A DNA stretch of 64,000 nucleotides from Microbacterium marinilacus (lineage in GTDB: Bacteria; Actinomycetota; Actinomycetes; Actinomycetales; Microbacteriaceae). Positions 15,991 to 24,740 of the stretch are shown one piece after another. The notes below the pieces were generated by a model that had not been told where the DNA came from, did not search any database, and was given only the letters and a program-made list of their open reading frames with translations. The stretch spans positions 382,446-446,445 of the forward strand of contig NZ_JAIJZW010000002.1 in NCBI RefSeq assembly GCF_019753765.1, in the 5' to 3' direction. Position 1 is the stretch's first letter. The number at the start of each line of letters is the position of its first letter. The translations under genes and the position numbers were made by a program.

Positions 15991-16764
15991 TCAGAGGCCC
16001 GTGCGGTCGGTGAGGACGATCGGGCCATCGGCGGTGATCGCGATCGTGTGCTCCGAGTGCGCGCCGCGTGAGCCGTCGACGCTGCGCAGGGTCCAGCCGT
16101 CGGGGTCCGTCACCAGCTCGTCGGTGGTCTGCAGGAACCAGGGCTCGATCGCGATGACCAGGCCGGGCTTGAGGGGGAACCCGCGTCCCGGACGGCCGTC
16201 GTTGGGCACGTGCGGATCGCCGTGCATCACGCGGCCGACCCCGTGACCGCCGAAGTCGGTGTTGATGCTGAGGCCCTCGCCGTGCGCGACGGCCGCGATC
16301 GCCGCGGAGATGTCGCCGATCCGGTTGCCGGCCGTGGCCGCCGCGATCGCGGCGTCGAGCGCTCGCTCGGTCGTCTCGATCAGCGCGAGGTCCTCGTCGC
16401 GCGGGGTGCCGACGACGAACGAGACGGCGGAGTCGGCGACCCATCCGTCGACGGACGCGGCGAAGTCGAGGGTGACCAGGTCGCCGTCGCGCAGCGAGTA
16501 GTCGTGGGGGAGACCGTGCAGGACCGCGTCGTTGATGGACGTGCAGAGCACCTTGCCGAACGGGCTCGCCCCGAACGACGGGTGGTAGTCGATGTAGCAG
16601 GACTCGGCGCCCGCCTTGCGGATCATCTCGTGTGCGCGACGGTCGATGGCGAGCAGGTTCGTGCCCACCTTGGTGTCCTCGCGCAGCGCCGCGAGGGTCT
16701 CTGCGACGAAGCGGCCCGCCGGCCGCATCCGCTCGATCTCGGCAGGGGTGCGCAGTTCGATCAT
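15991..16764 (-). CDS. map: Type I methionine aminopeptidase
   Basis: Removes the initiator methionine from nascent proteins. 257 residues, with the complete metal site in order: Asp100 (VTLD), Asp111 (WVAD), His174 (GGHGVG), Glu207 (IAIEPW) and Glu238 (HSEHT). The substrate region CTSINDAVLHGLP is canonical. ATG 16764 is the family start and has AGAGG a few bases upstream. The gene stands alone, convergent with moaA across the GAGACC array. Confidence 0.97.
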   Translation of the reverse strand: MIELRTPAEIERMRPAGRFVAETLAALREDTKVGTNLLAIDRRAHEMIRKAGAESCYIDYHPSFGASPFGKVLCTSINDAVLHGLPHDYSLRDGDLVTLDFAASVDGWVADSAVSFVVGTPRDEDLALIETTERALDAAIAAATAGNRIGDISAAIAAVAHGEGLSINTDFGGHGVGRVMHGDPHVPNDGRPGRGFPLKPGLVIAIEPWFLQTTDELVTDPDGWTLRSVDGSRGAHSEHTIAITADGPIVLTDRTGL

Positions 16765-16849
16765 GAGGATCCTCTCGGTCGCCTCCCATTCTTCCCGATG
16801 AGCGGCTGAGACTTCCCCCAGCGCACGGTGTGACGCCTCAGCCGCGGCG

Positions 16850-16855
16850 TAGCAT
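16850..16855 (+). promoter_or_regulatory. TAGCAT -10, leaderless membrane-protein gene
   Basis: TAGCAT, six bases (CTCGAC), then ATG 16862. No Shine-Dalgarno. Confidence 0.55.
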
Positions 16856-16861
16856 CTCGAC

Positions 16862-17359
16862 ATGACGCTTCGCCGGGCCTTCCTCCGCTGGCTGTGGTTC
16901 GCCGCCGCCGTGCTCCCGCTGTGGCTGCTGATCGGCTGGGGCGTCTTCAACGCCAGCGGATGGACGTTCCTGTGGGTGCTGTTCATCGCCCTCCCGTCGG
17001 TCGCGGTGACGCAGCTCGTGCTGACGCTGCTCGCGCGTGCGCGTCCGTCCGTCCGTCGCACCGGTGCCGTCTCCTGGCTGGACGTCGCCGGCTTCGGCGT
17101 GTGGCACGTGCTGACGATCGCCGTCGGCTTCTACAGCGAGGCGTGGTTCGGGCTGACGCTGACGCTCGCGATCGCAGCCGCGATCGGCGTGCTCTGGCTG
17201 CAGCTCTGGCAGCTGTGGCGTGAATCCGCGCCGGCACGCCTCCTCCGCGACGCCACGGACGATGCCCGACGCACCCTCGGCGACGATCCCTTCGCCTCGC
17301 GGCCCCGGGGCGCCGCCCCGGTGATCGTCGTCGAGGAGCGGACGCCGCCGCGCTCCTGA
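16862..17359 (+). CDS. Conserved four-segment membrane protein, function unknown
   Basis: 165 residues. Hydrophobic stretches at roughly 9-28, 35-58, 73-92 and 95-117 suggest four transmembrane helices. A charged cytoplasmic tail from about residue 118 includes RLLRDATDDARRTLGDDPF. Trp-rich segments (WLWFAAAVLPLWLLIGWGVF) resemble a family I have seen in Microbacteriaceae next to rplS, but I know no function. Not obviously part of a transporter. Confidence 0.75.
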   Translation: MTLRRAFLRWLWFAAAVLPLWLLIGWGVFNASGWTFLWVLFIALPSVAVTQLVLTLLARARPSVRRTGAVSWLDVAGFGVWHVLTIAVGFYSEAWFGLTLTLAIAAAIGVLWLQLWQLWRESAPARLLRDATDDARRTLGDDPFASRPRGAAPVIVVEERTPPRS

Positions 17360-17384
17360 CTCCGACCGGCTCCGCCGTCCCGGA

Positions 17385-17414
17385 TTGGCGCGCGGCCGCG
17401 GGGCGTGGCACAAT
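17385..17414 (+). promoter_or_regulatory. Candidate rplS promoter
   Basis: TTGGCG (17385-17390), an 18-base spacer and CACAAT (17409-17414) inside TGGCACAATGG, matching the rpsP promoter layout. It predicts a leader of about 145 bases. Confidence 0.5.
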
Positions 17415-17567
17415 GGTCCGGTTGTGCCGTGGCCGCACGCCTGTCGGTGTGCCGCGCTTCGCCGCTCTGCCTCAGGGGAGCCGAGGGTCGTCAGACCTCA
17501 CCGCACACGCAGACAATCCTTGAAACCAACGCGGCCGACCTGTGGCGGCTGCAGGAAGTGATCAGAC

Positions 17568-17918
17568 ATGCACATCCTCGACGCCGTCGACGCGGCCTCG
17601 CTGCGCTCGGACATCCCGACCTTCGCCCCCGGTGACACCGTCAAGGTGCACGTGAACATCATCGAGGGCAGCCGCTCGCGTATCCAGGTGTTCCAGGGCG
17701 TCGTCATCGCCCGCCAGGGCGACGGCGTGCGCGAGACCTTCACGGTCCGCAAGATCAGCTTCCAGGTCGGCGTGGAGCGCACCTTCCCGGTGCACTCGCC
17801 CGTCATCGACCACATCGAGGTCGTGACCCGCGGTGACGTTCGCCGCGCCAAGCTGTACTACCTGCGCAACCTGCGCGGCAAGAAGGCGAAGATCAAGGAG
17901 AAGCGCGACAACGGCTGA
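17568..17918 (+). CDS. rplS: 50S ribosomal protein L19
   Basis: Large-subunit protein at the 30S/50S interface. 116 residues, full length, with [40 protein letters not shown] and the basic C-terminus [18 protein letters not shown]. It is preceded by a leader of about 145 bases with small inverted repeats (for example GGTC-GTCA-GACC at 17488-17499), possibly involved in L19 autoregulation. It ends at a strong terminator. Confidence 0.98.
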   Translation: MHILDAVDAASLRSDIPTFAPGDTVKVHVNIIEGSRSRIQVFQGVVIARQGDGVRETFTVRKISFQVGVERTFPVHSPVIDHIEVVTRGDVRRAKLYYLRNLRGKKAKIKEKRDNG

Positions 17919-17934
17919 GCCGATCCGCTCCTCC

Positions 17935-17970
17935 GGAACACCCCGTGGCCCGTCGGCCACGGGGTGTTCC
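17935..17970 (+). terminator. Strong hairpin terminator after rplS
   Basis: A perfect 16-bp stem (GGAACACCCCGTGGCC at 17935-17950, GGCCACGGGGTGTTCC at 17955-17970) with a CGTC loop, 17 bases after the rplS stop. No long T tract, as is usual in high-GC actinobacteria. Confidence 0.85.
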
Positions 17971-18093
17971 GCGTCGTGGGCCGAGGCGCTCCGACACGTT
18001 CGGGGGATCGTCGGCACGCCGTCCGCCTACCCGCGACGGATGTGCGAACCTTGAGCAAGTGCGCCGGACGGCGCTCGGCAGTCGAAGGATCCC

Positions 18094-18879
18094 ATGAGCA
18101 GCGAGCCCCCCGCCTCCGCGGCGCCGATGTCCCGACGCAGTCGCCGCGACGAGGACCGCGAGGAGCGGCCGGGCCGCTCCCGAGGCTGGATCGTCTTCCT
18201 CCGCGACGTCGTCGTGATCATCGTCATCGCGGTGGTCGTGTCGTTCCTGGTGAAGACCTTCGTCGTCCGCTCCTTCTTCATCCCCTCGGCGTCGATGGAG
18301 GACACGCTCGTCATCGACGACCGCATCCTGGTCGATGAGCTCACGCCGCGCTGGAACGACTACACCCGGGGCGAGGTCGTGGTCTTCAAGGATCCGGGCG
18401 GCTGGCTGGACACGCCGCCCGCCGCTCCGATGACGCCGCCCGCCGCCGCCGTCGACTGGCTGCTCAGTCTCGTGGGGCTCTCGGCATCGGACTCGGACGA
18501 TCATCTGGTCAAGCGGATCATCGGGCTCCCGGGGGACCACGTCGTCTGCTGCAACGCCCTCGGTCAGATCACCGTCAACGACGTGCCGATCGACGAGCTC
18601 GACTACCTCAAGCTGCCGGACGGCGACACGGAGGCGTCCAACGACCCGTTCGACGTGACCGTGCCGGACGACGCGCTCTGGGTGATGGGCGACAACCGCG
18701 ATCGGTCGAAGGACTCCCGGTACAACACCGACCAGCCGGGCAACGGCTTCGTGCCGCTCGAGAACGTCGTCGGCCGAGCCTTCCTGCGCACCTGGCCGCT
18801 CGACCGGTTCGGAGCGATCGACGCGCACCCGGAGGTGTTCGCGGGAGTGCCGGATCCGGAGCCGGGAGAGAGCCGCTGA
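18094..18879 (+). CDS. lepB: Signal peptidase I
   Basis: Membrane-anchored serine protease that cleaves Sec and Tat signal peptides on the outer face of the membrane. 261 residues. A cytoplasmic Arg/Glu-rich N-terminus is followed by one transmembrane segment (about 37-57). The nucleophile is Ser67 in PSASMEDTL, the general base Lys140 in HLVKRIIGLPGD, and box E is GDNRDRSKDSR. The region at 100-135 (PPAAPMTPPAAAV) is a lineage-specific insertion. It overlaps rnhB by one base. Confidence 0.97.
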   Translation: MSSEPPASAAPMSRRSRRDEDREERPGRSRGWIVFLRDVVVIIVIAVVVSFLVKTFVVRSFFIPSASMEDTLVIDDRILVDELTPRWNDYTRGEVVVFKDPGGWLDTPPAAPMTPPAAAVDWLLSLVGLSASDSDDHLVKRIIGLPGDHVVCCNALGQITVNDVPIDELDYLKLPDGDTEASNDPFDVTVPDDALWVMGDNRDRSKDSRYNTDQPGNGFVPLENVVGRAFLRTWPLDRFGAIDAHPEVFAGVPDPEPGESR

Positions 18880-19538
18880 TGGCTGTGGCGATCCCGACGC
18901 TCGCCGTCGAGCGGGAGCTGCTGCGGGAGGCCCCGCTCGTGTTCGCCTGCGACGAGGTCGGCCGCGGCGCGCTGGCGGGGCCCGTCGCCGTGGGCGCCTC
19001 GGTCGTCGACGCGGACTCGGCCACGATGGAGGTTCCGGTCGGGCTGCGCGACTCGAAGCTCGTGCCGGAGCCGAAGCGCGCCGACGTCGCCGAGCGTGCG
19101 GCCGGGTGGGTGCGTGCGAGCGCCGTCGGGTGGGCCGACGCGGGAGAGATCGACGAGGTCGGCATCATGCGGGCGCTGGGGCTCGCCGCCATCCGCGCCC
19201 TCGCGGCACTGGAGGAGCTGGGCTTCGCGCCGGCGACCGGCGTCGTGCTGCTGGACGGCAACCACGACTACATCACGCCCGCGGGGGCCGCCGGCCTCGA
19301 CGTGCGACCGGTGATCAAGGCCGACAGGGACTGCGCGTCCGCGTCGGCCGCGTCGGTGATCGCGAAGGTCGCCCGGGATGCGCGCATGGTCTCGTTGCAC
19401 GACGAGCATCCGGCATATGAGTGGCAGCGCAACAAGGGATACGCGAGCGCCGCCCACCGCTCGGCCATCCGGGAGGTCGGGCTCAGCGCCCATCACCGTC
19501 ATTCGTGGGCGATCGCCGACGCCCCGGTGCTGTTCTGA
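18879..19538 (+). CDS. rnhB: Ribonuclease HII
   Basis: Removes ribonucleotides and RNA from RNA/DNA hybrids. 219 residues. The catalytic acidic residues lie in CDEVGRGALAGP (Asp-Glu) and LLDGNHDY, and the C-terminal IKADRDCASASAASVIAKV block is intact. The ATG overlaps the lepB TGA by one base. The rplS-lepB-rnhB-DUF2469 order is a conserved actinobacterial arrangement. Confidence 0.97.
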   Translation: MAVAIPTLAVERELLREAPLVFACDEVGRGALAGPVAVGASVVDADSATMEVPVGLRDSKLVPEPKRADVAERAAGWVRASAVGWADAGEIDEVGIMRALGLAAIRALAALEELGFAPATGVVLLDGNHDYITPAGAAGLDVRPVIKADRDCASASAASVIAKVARDARMVSLHDEHPAYEWQRNKGYASAAHRSAIREVGLSAHHRHSWAIADAPVLF

Positions 19539-19568
19539 CCGCGCGCCGTGGGGGCCTCGCGCGCGGCC

Positions 19569-19574
19569 TAGGAT
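19569..19574 (+). promoter_or_regulatory. TAGGAT -10 before DUF2469 gene
   Basis: TAGGAT ends 9 bases before ATG 19584. A short leader without an evident Shine-Dalgarno. Confidence 0.4.
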
Positions 19575-19583
19575 GGACTCACC

Positions 19584-19910
19584 ATGGATGACGAGGTGTT
19601 CGACGACTACGACCGCGAACTCGAGCTGGCGCTGTACCGCGAGTACCGTGACGTCGTCTCGCAGTTCCAGTACGTGATCGAGACCGAGCGGCGCTTCTAC
19701 CTCGCGAACGACGTCAGCGTGGTGCGGCACGACACCGAGCACGACTTCTACTTCGAGCTCACGATGACGGACGTCTGGGTGTGGGACATCTATCGCGCCG
19801 ACCGCTTCGTGAAGTCTGTGCGTGTGCTCACGTTCAAGGACGTCAACATCGAGGAGCTGTCGCGCCCCGATTTCCAGCTGCCCGAGGAGCTCTCGCTCGA
19901 CGGGAAGTGA
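19584..19910 (+). CDS. DUF2469 family protein
   Basis: Acidic 108-residue cytoplasmic protein. The sequence (DYDRELELALYREYRDVVSQ, ETERRFYLANDV, DVWVWDIYR) is the highly conserved actinobacterial DUF2469 family, normally found just after rnhB. The function is unknown. A TAGGAT -10 nine bases upstream suggests its own promoter. Confidence 0.9.
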   Translation: MDDEVFDDYDRELELALYREYRDVVSQFQYVIETERRFYLANDVSVVRHDTEHDFYFELTMTDVWVWDIYRADRFVKSVRVLTFKDVNIEELSRPDFQLPEELSLDGK

Positions 19911-19930
19911 GAGGGAGCGGCGCGGACGGC

Positions 19931-21124
19931 TCATCTGCGCGCCGCCAGCCGCCACCCGGCCGCCGAGGACTCGACGCGCCCGTCGAGCTCGAGGAGACCG
20001 AGCTCCGGCCCCACCTCGGCGAACGCCAGGCCGGAGCGGCGGGCGATGTCGGGCAGGTCGCGCCACGAGCGCGCCGAGAGGGCGTCGAGCACGCGCAGCG
20101 ACTCCGGTCGCTGTCGCTCGGGCGTCGCCGGCGGTCCGTCACGCCAATCGCCCAGCATCTCGAGCACATCGCCCGGCGCGGTCACGCAGGCGGCGTCGTA
20201 CTCCCGCAGCAGTCGATGGCAACCCTCGGACGCCGCGCTCGTGACGGGGCCGGGGACGGCGCCGAGCGGGCGGCCGAGGGCCGCCGCGTGTCCGGCGGTG
20301 TTGAGGGATCCGCTGCGCCATCCTGCCTCGACCACGACCGTCGCGCCGCTGACCGCCGCGATCAGACGGTTGCGCAGGAGGAACCTGAACTTCGTCGGCG
20401 TCGTGCCCGGCGGCACCTCGCTCACGATCGCGCCGTGCTCGGCGATGCGGGCGAACAGGTGGGCGTGCGCCGCGGGGTAGACGCGGTCCGCGCCGCCGGC
20501 GACGATGGCGATCGTCGCCCCGCCCGCTCCGAGGGCGGCCCGATGGGCTGCGCCGTCGATGCCGTACGCGCCACCCGAGACGATCGTGACGCCCTGGGCG
20601 GCGAGATCGCCGGCGAGGTGTCCCGAGACGTGCTCTCCGTAGGGGGTGGCCGCACGCGCGCCGACGAGAGACGCCGAGCGAGCCAGTCTGCCGAGGGTGG
20701 AGACGTCTCCGCGCACCCAGAGGGCGACGGGCGCGTGCACGCCGAGGTCGGCGAGCCGTTCCGGCCAGGGATCGCCTTCCGGCGTGATCATGGCGATGCC
20801 TCCGCGGGCGGCGCGCCGGGCCGCCTCGGCGTGCGGCGCCGCAGCGAGCCGCGGGTGCCAGCGACGGAGCGCCGTGCGGAGATCGTCCTCGGCGACGCCC
20901 GGGACCTCGGCGGGGCGGCCTCCGTCGAGCGCCCTCTCGACCACACGAAGCGCCTCGATCGGCCCGAGCGCGTCGATCAGCGCGCCCGCCACGCCGTCGC
21001 CCGGCTCCGCCAGGCCGCTCCACACCGCGCGCGCGGCGATCGTCTCGAGGTCGCCGATGCTGCTGTCGATGGTCGAGACCGCGGCGCGGAGATCACGATC
21101 GGACAGGAGACTCACGGCGGTCAT
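19931..21124 (-). CDS. dprA: DNA-processing protein DprA
   Basis: Loads RecA on incoming single-stranded DNA during natural transformation. 397 residues. The Rossmann-like core (about 140-330) shows ASLVGARAATPYGEHV, SGGAYGIDGAAHRAAL, IVAGGADRVYPAAH and VEAGWRSGSLNTAGHA. A C-terminal winged-helix domain (about 340-397) follows. The start overlaps the comM stop (ATGA). With comM it hints at DNA-uptake capacity, although both genes are also widespread in bacteria not known to be competent. Confidence 0.95.
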   Translation of the reverse strand: MTAVSLLSDRDLRAAVSTIDSSIGDLETIAARAVWSGLAEPGDGVAGALIDALGPIEALRVVERALDGGRPAEVPGVAEDDLRTALRRWHPRLAAAPHAEAARRAARGGIAMITPEGDPWPERLADLGVHAPVALWVRGDVSTLGRLARSASLVGARAATPYGEHVSGHLAGDLAAQGVTIVSGGAYGIDGAAHRAALGAGGATIAIVAGGADRVYPAAHAHLFARIAEHGAIVSEVPPGTTPTKFRFLLRNRLIAAVSGATVVVEAGWRSGSLNTAGHAAALGRPLGAVPGPVTSAASEGCHRLLREYDAACVTAPGDVLEMLGDWRDGPPATPERQRPESLRVLDALSARSWRDLPDIARRSGLAFAEVGPELGLLELDGRVESSAAGWRLAARR

Positions 21125-22644
21125 GCCGCGATGCCCTTCTTCAGGAAGAGTGCGTGACCGATGTCGGCCGACGAGGGCTCGTCGCGCCCGCCGAGGTCCG
21201 CGAGAGTCCACGCGACGCGCAGGATGCGGTCGTAGCCGCGCAGCGTGATCGCACCGCGTTGCAGAGCGGTCTCGAGCGACCGCCGGGCGTCCGCGGAGAC
21301 GGCGCGTGGCCCCTGACGCAGCCAGGAGCCCGGCACCTCGGCGTTGAGGCGCCAGGGCGTCCCGCGCAGGCGCGCGGCGGCGCGATCCCGTGCCTGCGCC
21401 ACCCGATCGCGAGCCTCTGCGGTGCTGACGGCCGGTCCGTCCTCCTGCCTGCTGGACGCGACGCGCTGCAGCCGAAGATCGATGTCCAGCCGGTCGAGCA
21501 GGGGGCCCGAGAGCTTCGCGAGGTAGCGGCGTACGACGCTGGGCGCGCAGGTGCAGGTGCCGCCGCGAACGCCGAACTCGCCGCAGGGGCACGGGTTCGT
21601 CGCCAGGACGAGCTGGAACCGTGCGGGGAACTCCGCGCGGAACCCCGCGCGGTGGATCTCGATGCGCCCCTGCTCGAGGGGCTGCCGCAGCGCATCCAGG
21701 ACGCCGGAGGGCGCCTCCGCGGCCTCGTCCACGAACAGCACGCCGCGCGAGGCGCGCGCCACGGCGCCGGGCCGCGCCGCACGGGATCCGCCTCCCACGA
21801 GCGCCGCGACGGACGCCGAGTGGTGCGGGGCCTCGAAGGGCGGCGTGCGATCGAGTGCCACGATCGGCTCGCCCGCCAGCGACCGGAGCGAGGCGACCTC
21901 GAGGGCGGCCGCGTCGTCGAGCGCCGGAAGGATCCCCGGCAGCCTGCGGGCCAGCATCGTCTTGCCGGCCCCCGGCGGCCCCGACATGAGCAGATGATGC
22001 CCGCCCGCTGCGGCGGCTATCAGCGCCTCGACGGCGGCCGGCTGTCCGACCACCTCGGCGAGGTCGAGTGGCTCGCCCGGGCGTGCGGCACGGGCATGCG
22101 CCGGCACAGGCTCGAGGTCGGGCACCTCGATGTCCGCGCCGTGCCAACGGGCGACCTCTGCGAGCGAGACGGCACCCAGCACCTCGACGTCCGGCACGAG
22201 CTGAGCCTCCGCGAGGTTCGCCCGGGGCACGACGAACCGATCGAAGCCACGACCCGCCGCCGCGTGAACGGCGGGGAGCACTCCCGGGACCGGTCGAAGG
22301 CGACCGTCCAGCCCGAGCTCGCCGATGTGCACGGTGCGAGCGAGCGACTCGGGCAGCACGAACCCGTCGATCGCGAGAGACGCCACCGCGATCGCGACGT
22401 CGAAGCCCGTGCCCTGCTTGGGCAGCCCGGCGGGGGAGAGGTTGACGGTCACCCGTCGGTCGGGCAGGCGCATGTCGCTGTTCTCGCAGGCGTTCATGAC
22501 GCGGCGCTGGGCCTCGCCCAATGCCTTGTCGCCGAGCCCGATGATCTTGAACTCGGGCTTCTGCGCGGTGATGTCGGCCTCGACCTCGACGAGCTCGCCG
22601 CGCAGGCCGGTCAGCGCGACGGCCCATGTGCGGGCGACCCTCAT
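21121..22644 (-). CDS. comM: YifB/ComM-family Mg-chelatase-like AAA+ ATPase
   Basis: Hexameric helicase-like ATPase promoting branch migration of heterologous DNA in transformation. 507 residues. The N-terminal ChlI-like domain (1-170) is followed by Walker A GPPGAGKTML, Walker B GVLFVDEAAEAP and a Cys-rich insertion NPCPCGEFGVRGGTCTC typical of this family. It starts at the ATG overlapping the yraN stop and overlaps dprA at its end. Confidence 0.94.
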   Translation of the reverse strand: MRVARTWAVALTGLRGELVEVEADITAQKPEFKIIGLGDKALGEAQRRVMNACENSDMRLPDRRVTVNLSPAGLPKQGTGFDVAIAVASLAIDGFVLPESLARTVHIGELGLDGRLRPVPGVLPAVHAAAGRGFDRFVVPRANLAEAQLVPDVEVLGAVSLAEVARWHGADIEVPDLEPVPAHARAARPGEPLDLAEVVGQPAAVEALIAAAAGGHHLLMSGPPGAGKTMLARRLPGILPALDDAAALEVASLRSLAGEPIVALDRTPPFEAPHHSASVAALVGGGSRAARPGAVARASRGVLFVDEAAEAPSGVLDALRQPLEQGRIEIHRAGFRAEFPARFQLVLATNPCPCGEFGVRGGTCTCAPSVVRRYLAKLSGPLLDRLDIDLRLQRVASSRQEDGPAVSTAEARDRVAQARDRAAARLRGTPWRLNAEVPGSWLRQGPRAVSADARRSLETALQRGAITLRGYDRILRVAWTLADLGGRDEPSSADIGHALFLKKGIAA

Positions 22645-23003
22645 CGCAGCCCCTCCAGGTGCTCGAGGGTGCCGGTGCGGGGATCGCTGCCGACGATGGC
22701 GATGGCGTCGACGCGGATCCGTCGTCGCCGTACCAGGCCCGGATGCGCCGCGCACCAGGCGAGCGCGACGCGCCACATCCTGTCGAGCTTGCGGTCGTCG
22801 ATCGCGGTGAACGGGTGGCCGTACCCGATGCCGCTGCGCGTCTTCACCTCCACGGCGGCCACCCGCGTGCCGCGTGCCGCGACGATGTCGATCTCGCCCT
22901 CTGGGCATCGCCAGTTGCGGTCGAGGATCTCGTAGCCGTGTGCGGCCAGGTGCGCCGCGGCGCGGTCCTCACCCGCCCGTCCCAGGTCGTCCTTGCGTGC
23001 CAT
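22641..23003 (-). CDS. YraN/UPF0102 family endonuclease-like protein
   Basis: 120-residue protein of the restriction-endonuclease fold. The PD-ExK-like core is CPEGEIDIVAARGTRVAAVEVKTR, preceded by GEDRAAAHLAAHGYEILDRNW. The role is unknown, and it is consistently found next to comM and dprA. ATG 23003 matches the family start (MARKDDLGRAGED). An upstream in-frame ATG at 23063 adds non-conserved residues. Confidence 0.9.
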   Translation of the reverse strand: MARKDDLGRAGEDRAAAHLAAHGYEILDRNWRCPEGEIDIVAARGTRVAAVEVKTRSGIGYGHPFTAIDDRKLDRMWRVALAWCAAHPGLVRRRRIRVDAIAIVGSDPRTGTLEHLEGLR

Positions 23004-23224
23004 TCCCCGAGCCTCGGCGACCTGCCGTCGCCCGTGGGCCGGTTCTCCCGCCGACTCGAACAACCTCGACGCTCGCGGGCGTGGGAGCGACAGGACACGC
23101 GGACCGAGAAGGGGTCTCGAACGGTGCCGTGCTCCGGAAGCGTGCCCGGCGGCGGGCAGGCTGTCGCCGCTGGGCGGGTCGTCGCCTCGCCGCCGCCCGG
23201 GGGCGTCAAGCTGGAGGCATGCGG

Positions 23225-24121
23225 ATGACGCAGGCGATCGAGGCGTTCGCGGACCAGCTCGAGAAGGTGCGGCGGCTGTCTCCGGCGACCGTGCGGGCCT
23301 ACCGCAACGACCTGCGCGACCTTCAGAGGAGCACGGGCGACGCCGAGCTCGTCGAGGTCGATCTGGAGCACCTGCGCGAGTGGCTCTGGCAGGCGACCAA
23401 GCGAGGCGACGAGCGCTCCACGCTGGCGCGGCGAACGTCGGCGGCGCGGGCGTTCTTCCGCTGGGCGCACGAGGAGGGACTCATCGACGCGGACCCCGGC
23501 CTGCGGCTCGTCGCGCCGAAGCGCGGACGCACGCTGCCGCAGGTCGCCACGGCCGATGCGCTCCGCGACGTGCTCGACGGGCTCGAGCGGGCTGCCGCGG
23601 AGGGCGAGCCGGTCGCGTTGCGCGACCATGCGGTGCTCGAGCTGCTGTACGGCTCCGGCGTGCGCGTGTCGGAGCTGTGCGGTCTCGATGTGGACGACCT
23701 CGATCTCGACCGCGGCACGGCCCGTGTGCTGGGCAAGGGCGCCAAGGAGCGCGTGGTGCCGTTCGGCGTGCCCGCCCGTCGTGCCGTCGGCGCCTACCTC
23801 ACCCGTTCGCGTCCCGTCCTGGCGGCCAGGGCCGCCACGTCGTCCGCGTCGCTGTTCCTGGGGGTCCGCGGCGGACGCCTCGGCGCCCGAGCGGTGTACG
23901 ACCTCGTCGCGCGCGAGGTCGGTCCCGTCGTCGGCTCGAGCGCCGTGGGCCCGCATGCCCTGCGGCATTCGGCTGCCACCCACCTGCTCGACGGCGGGGC
24001 CGACCTGCGCGCGGTGCAGGAGCTGCTGGGTCACGCCAGTCTCGGCACGACCCAGATCTACACCCACGTCTCGTCGGAGCGCCTCGCCGCGGCGTACCGG
24101 CTCGCCCATCCGCGGGCCTGA
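23225..24121 (+). CDS. xerC: Tyrosine recombinase XerC
   Basis: Resolves chromosome dimers at dif together with XerD. 298 residues. The N-terminal SAM-like core-binding domain (about 1-90) is followed by catalytic Arg147 (VRVSEL), Lys171, His244-x-x-Arg247 (PHALRHSA), His270 (LLGHAS) and nucleophile Tyr279 (IYTHV). ATG 23225 was chosen because GGAGG lies 7 bases upstream. The ATG at 23219 is only one base from that site. Its place beside dprA is conserved in housekeeping loci, so it is not evidence of a mobile element. Confidence 0.93.
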   Translation: MTQAIEAFADQLEKVRRLSPATVRAYRNDLRDLQRSTGDAELVEVDLEHLREWLWQATKRGDERSTLARRTSAARAFFRWAHEEGLIDADPGLRLVAPKRGRTLPQVATADALRDVLDGLERAAAEGEPVALRDHAVLELLYGSGVRVSELCGLDVDDLDLDRGTARVLGKGAKERVVPFGVPARRAVGAYLTRSRPVLAARAATSSASLFLGVRGGRLGARAVYDLVAREVGPVVGSSAVGPHALRHSAATHLLDGGADLRAVQELLGHASLGTTQIYTHVSSERLAAAYRLAHPRA

Positions 24122-24171
24122 CGCCCCGTCGCGTCCGCGTCGCCACCGCGGCCGAGCGGGACCATGGAGGT

Positions 24172-24188
24172 GGCGGGTGCCGCCCGCC
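24172..24188. terminator. Weak hairpin between convergent xerC and M23 gene
   Basis: GGCGGG (24172-24177), 5-base loop, CCCGCC (24183-24188). Position between convergent stops is the main support. Confidence 0.3.
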
Positions 24189-24200
24189 GCGATCCGCCTC

Positions 24201-24740
24201 TCAGGTGCTCCCGCAGCAGGGCAGCAGCACGGCTCGCGGCACGCCGCCGAGGAGCAGCAGGGGGTTCACGTACTGGCCGTCGAGCCGCACGCCGAGGTGC
24301 AGCGAGCCGGCCGAGGAGTGCCCGCCGGTCGCGACCTCTCCCACCGGGTGTCCCCGGGCCACCGTGTCGCCGGGGGAGAGGTCGGAGAGCACGGGCTCCA
24401 GAGTGGAGACGAGGCCTCCGCCGTGATCGATCGTGACGAGCGGCCTGTCGACGACCGTGCCGACGAAGGCGACCACTCCGGATGCCGGCGCCCGAACCGC
24501 TGAGCCGACCGGCGCCGCCAGATCGATGCCGCGGTGGCCAGGACCGTACGCGTGGGAGGGCGCGGCGTACTGCGCCGTGATGCGGACGTCGCCGTCGACG
24601 GGCCAGATCCATGGCTCCGCGGATTCGATCCGCGCGTCGGTGCCGGGGTCGGATGCGGTCGCGCTGCCGAAGGCGGCGGTCGGAAGGATGGCCACCGCGG
24701 CGGCCAGTATCAGCACGAGCGGGCGGCCGGGTCGGGTCAT
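24201..24740 (-). CDS. Secreted M23-family (LytM-like) peptidase
   Basis: Exported 179-residue protein. An N-terminal signal peptide of about 25 residues (RPLVLILAAAVAILPTAAFGSA) is followed by a single M23 domain. Zinc ligands are visible in YGPGHRGIDLAAP (HxxxD) and SLHLGVRLDG (HxH-type). Such proteins cleave peptidoglycan cross-bridges or, when degenerate, act as amidase activators. The catalytic set looks complete. The C-terminus contains a Cys pair (LLPCCGST). It lies between xerC (convergent) and rpsB (divergent). Confidence 0.9.
   Translation of the reverse strand: MTRPGRPLVLILAAAVAILPTAAFGSATASDPGTDARIESAEPWIWPVDGDVRITAQYAAPSHAYGPGHRGIDLAAPVGSAVRAPASGVVAFVGTVVDRPLVTIDHGGGLVSTLEPVLSDLSPGDTVARGHPVGEVATGGHSSAGSLHLGVRLDGQYVNPLLLLGGVPRAVLLPCCGST

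Noticed and set aside
19931..22627. One 898-codon frame covering dprA and most of comM, suggesting a fusion or frameshift
   Set aside because: The upstream part is the shifted shadow of comM. Both genes have intact motifs and a normal ATGA overlap.
23225..24121. Tyrosine recombinase as integrase of a mobile element
   Set aside because: It has XerC sequence features and the conserved chromosomal position beside dprA, with no cargo, excisionase or attachment repeats.
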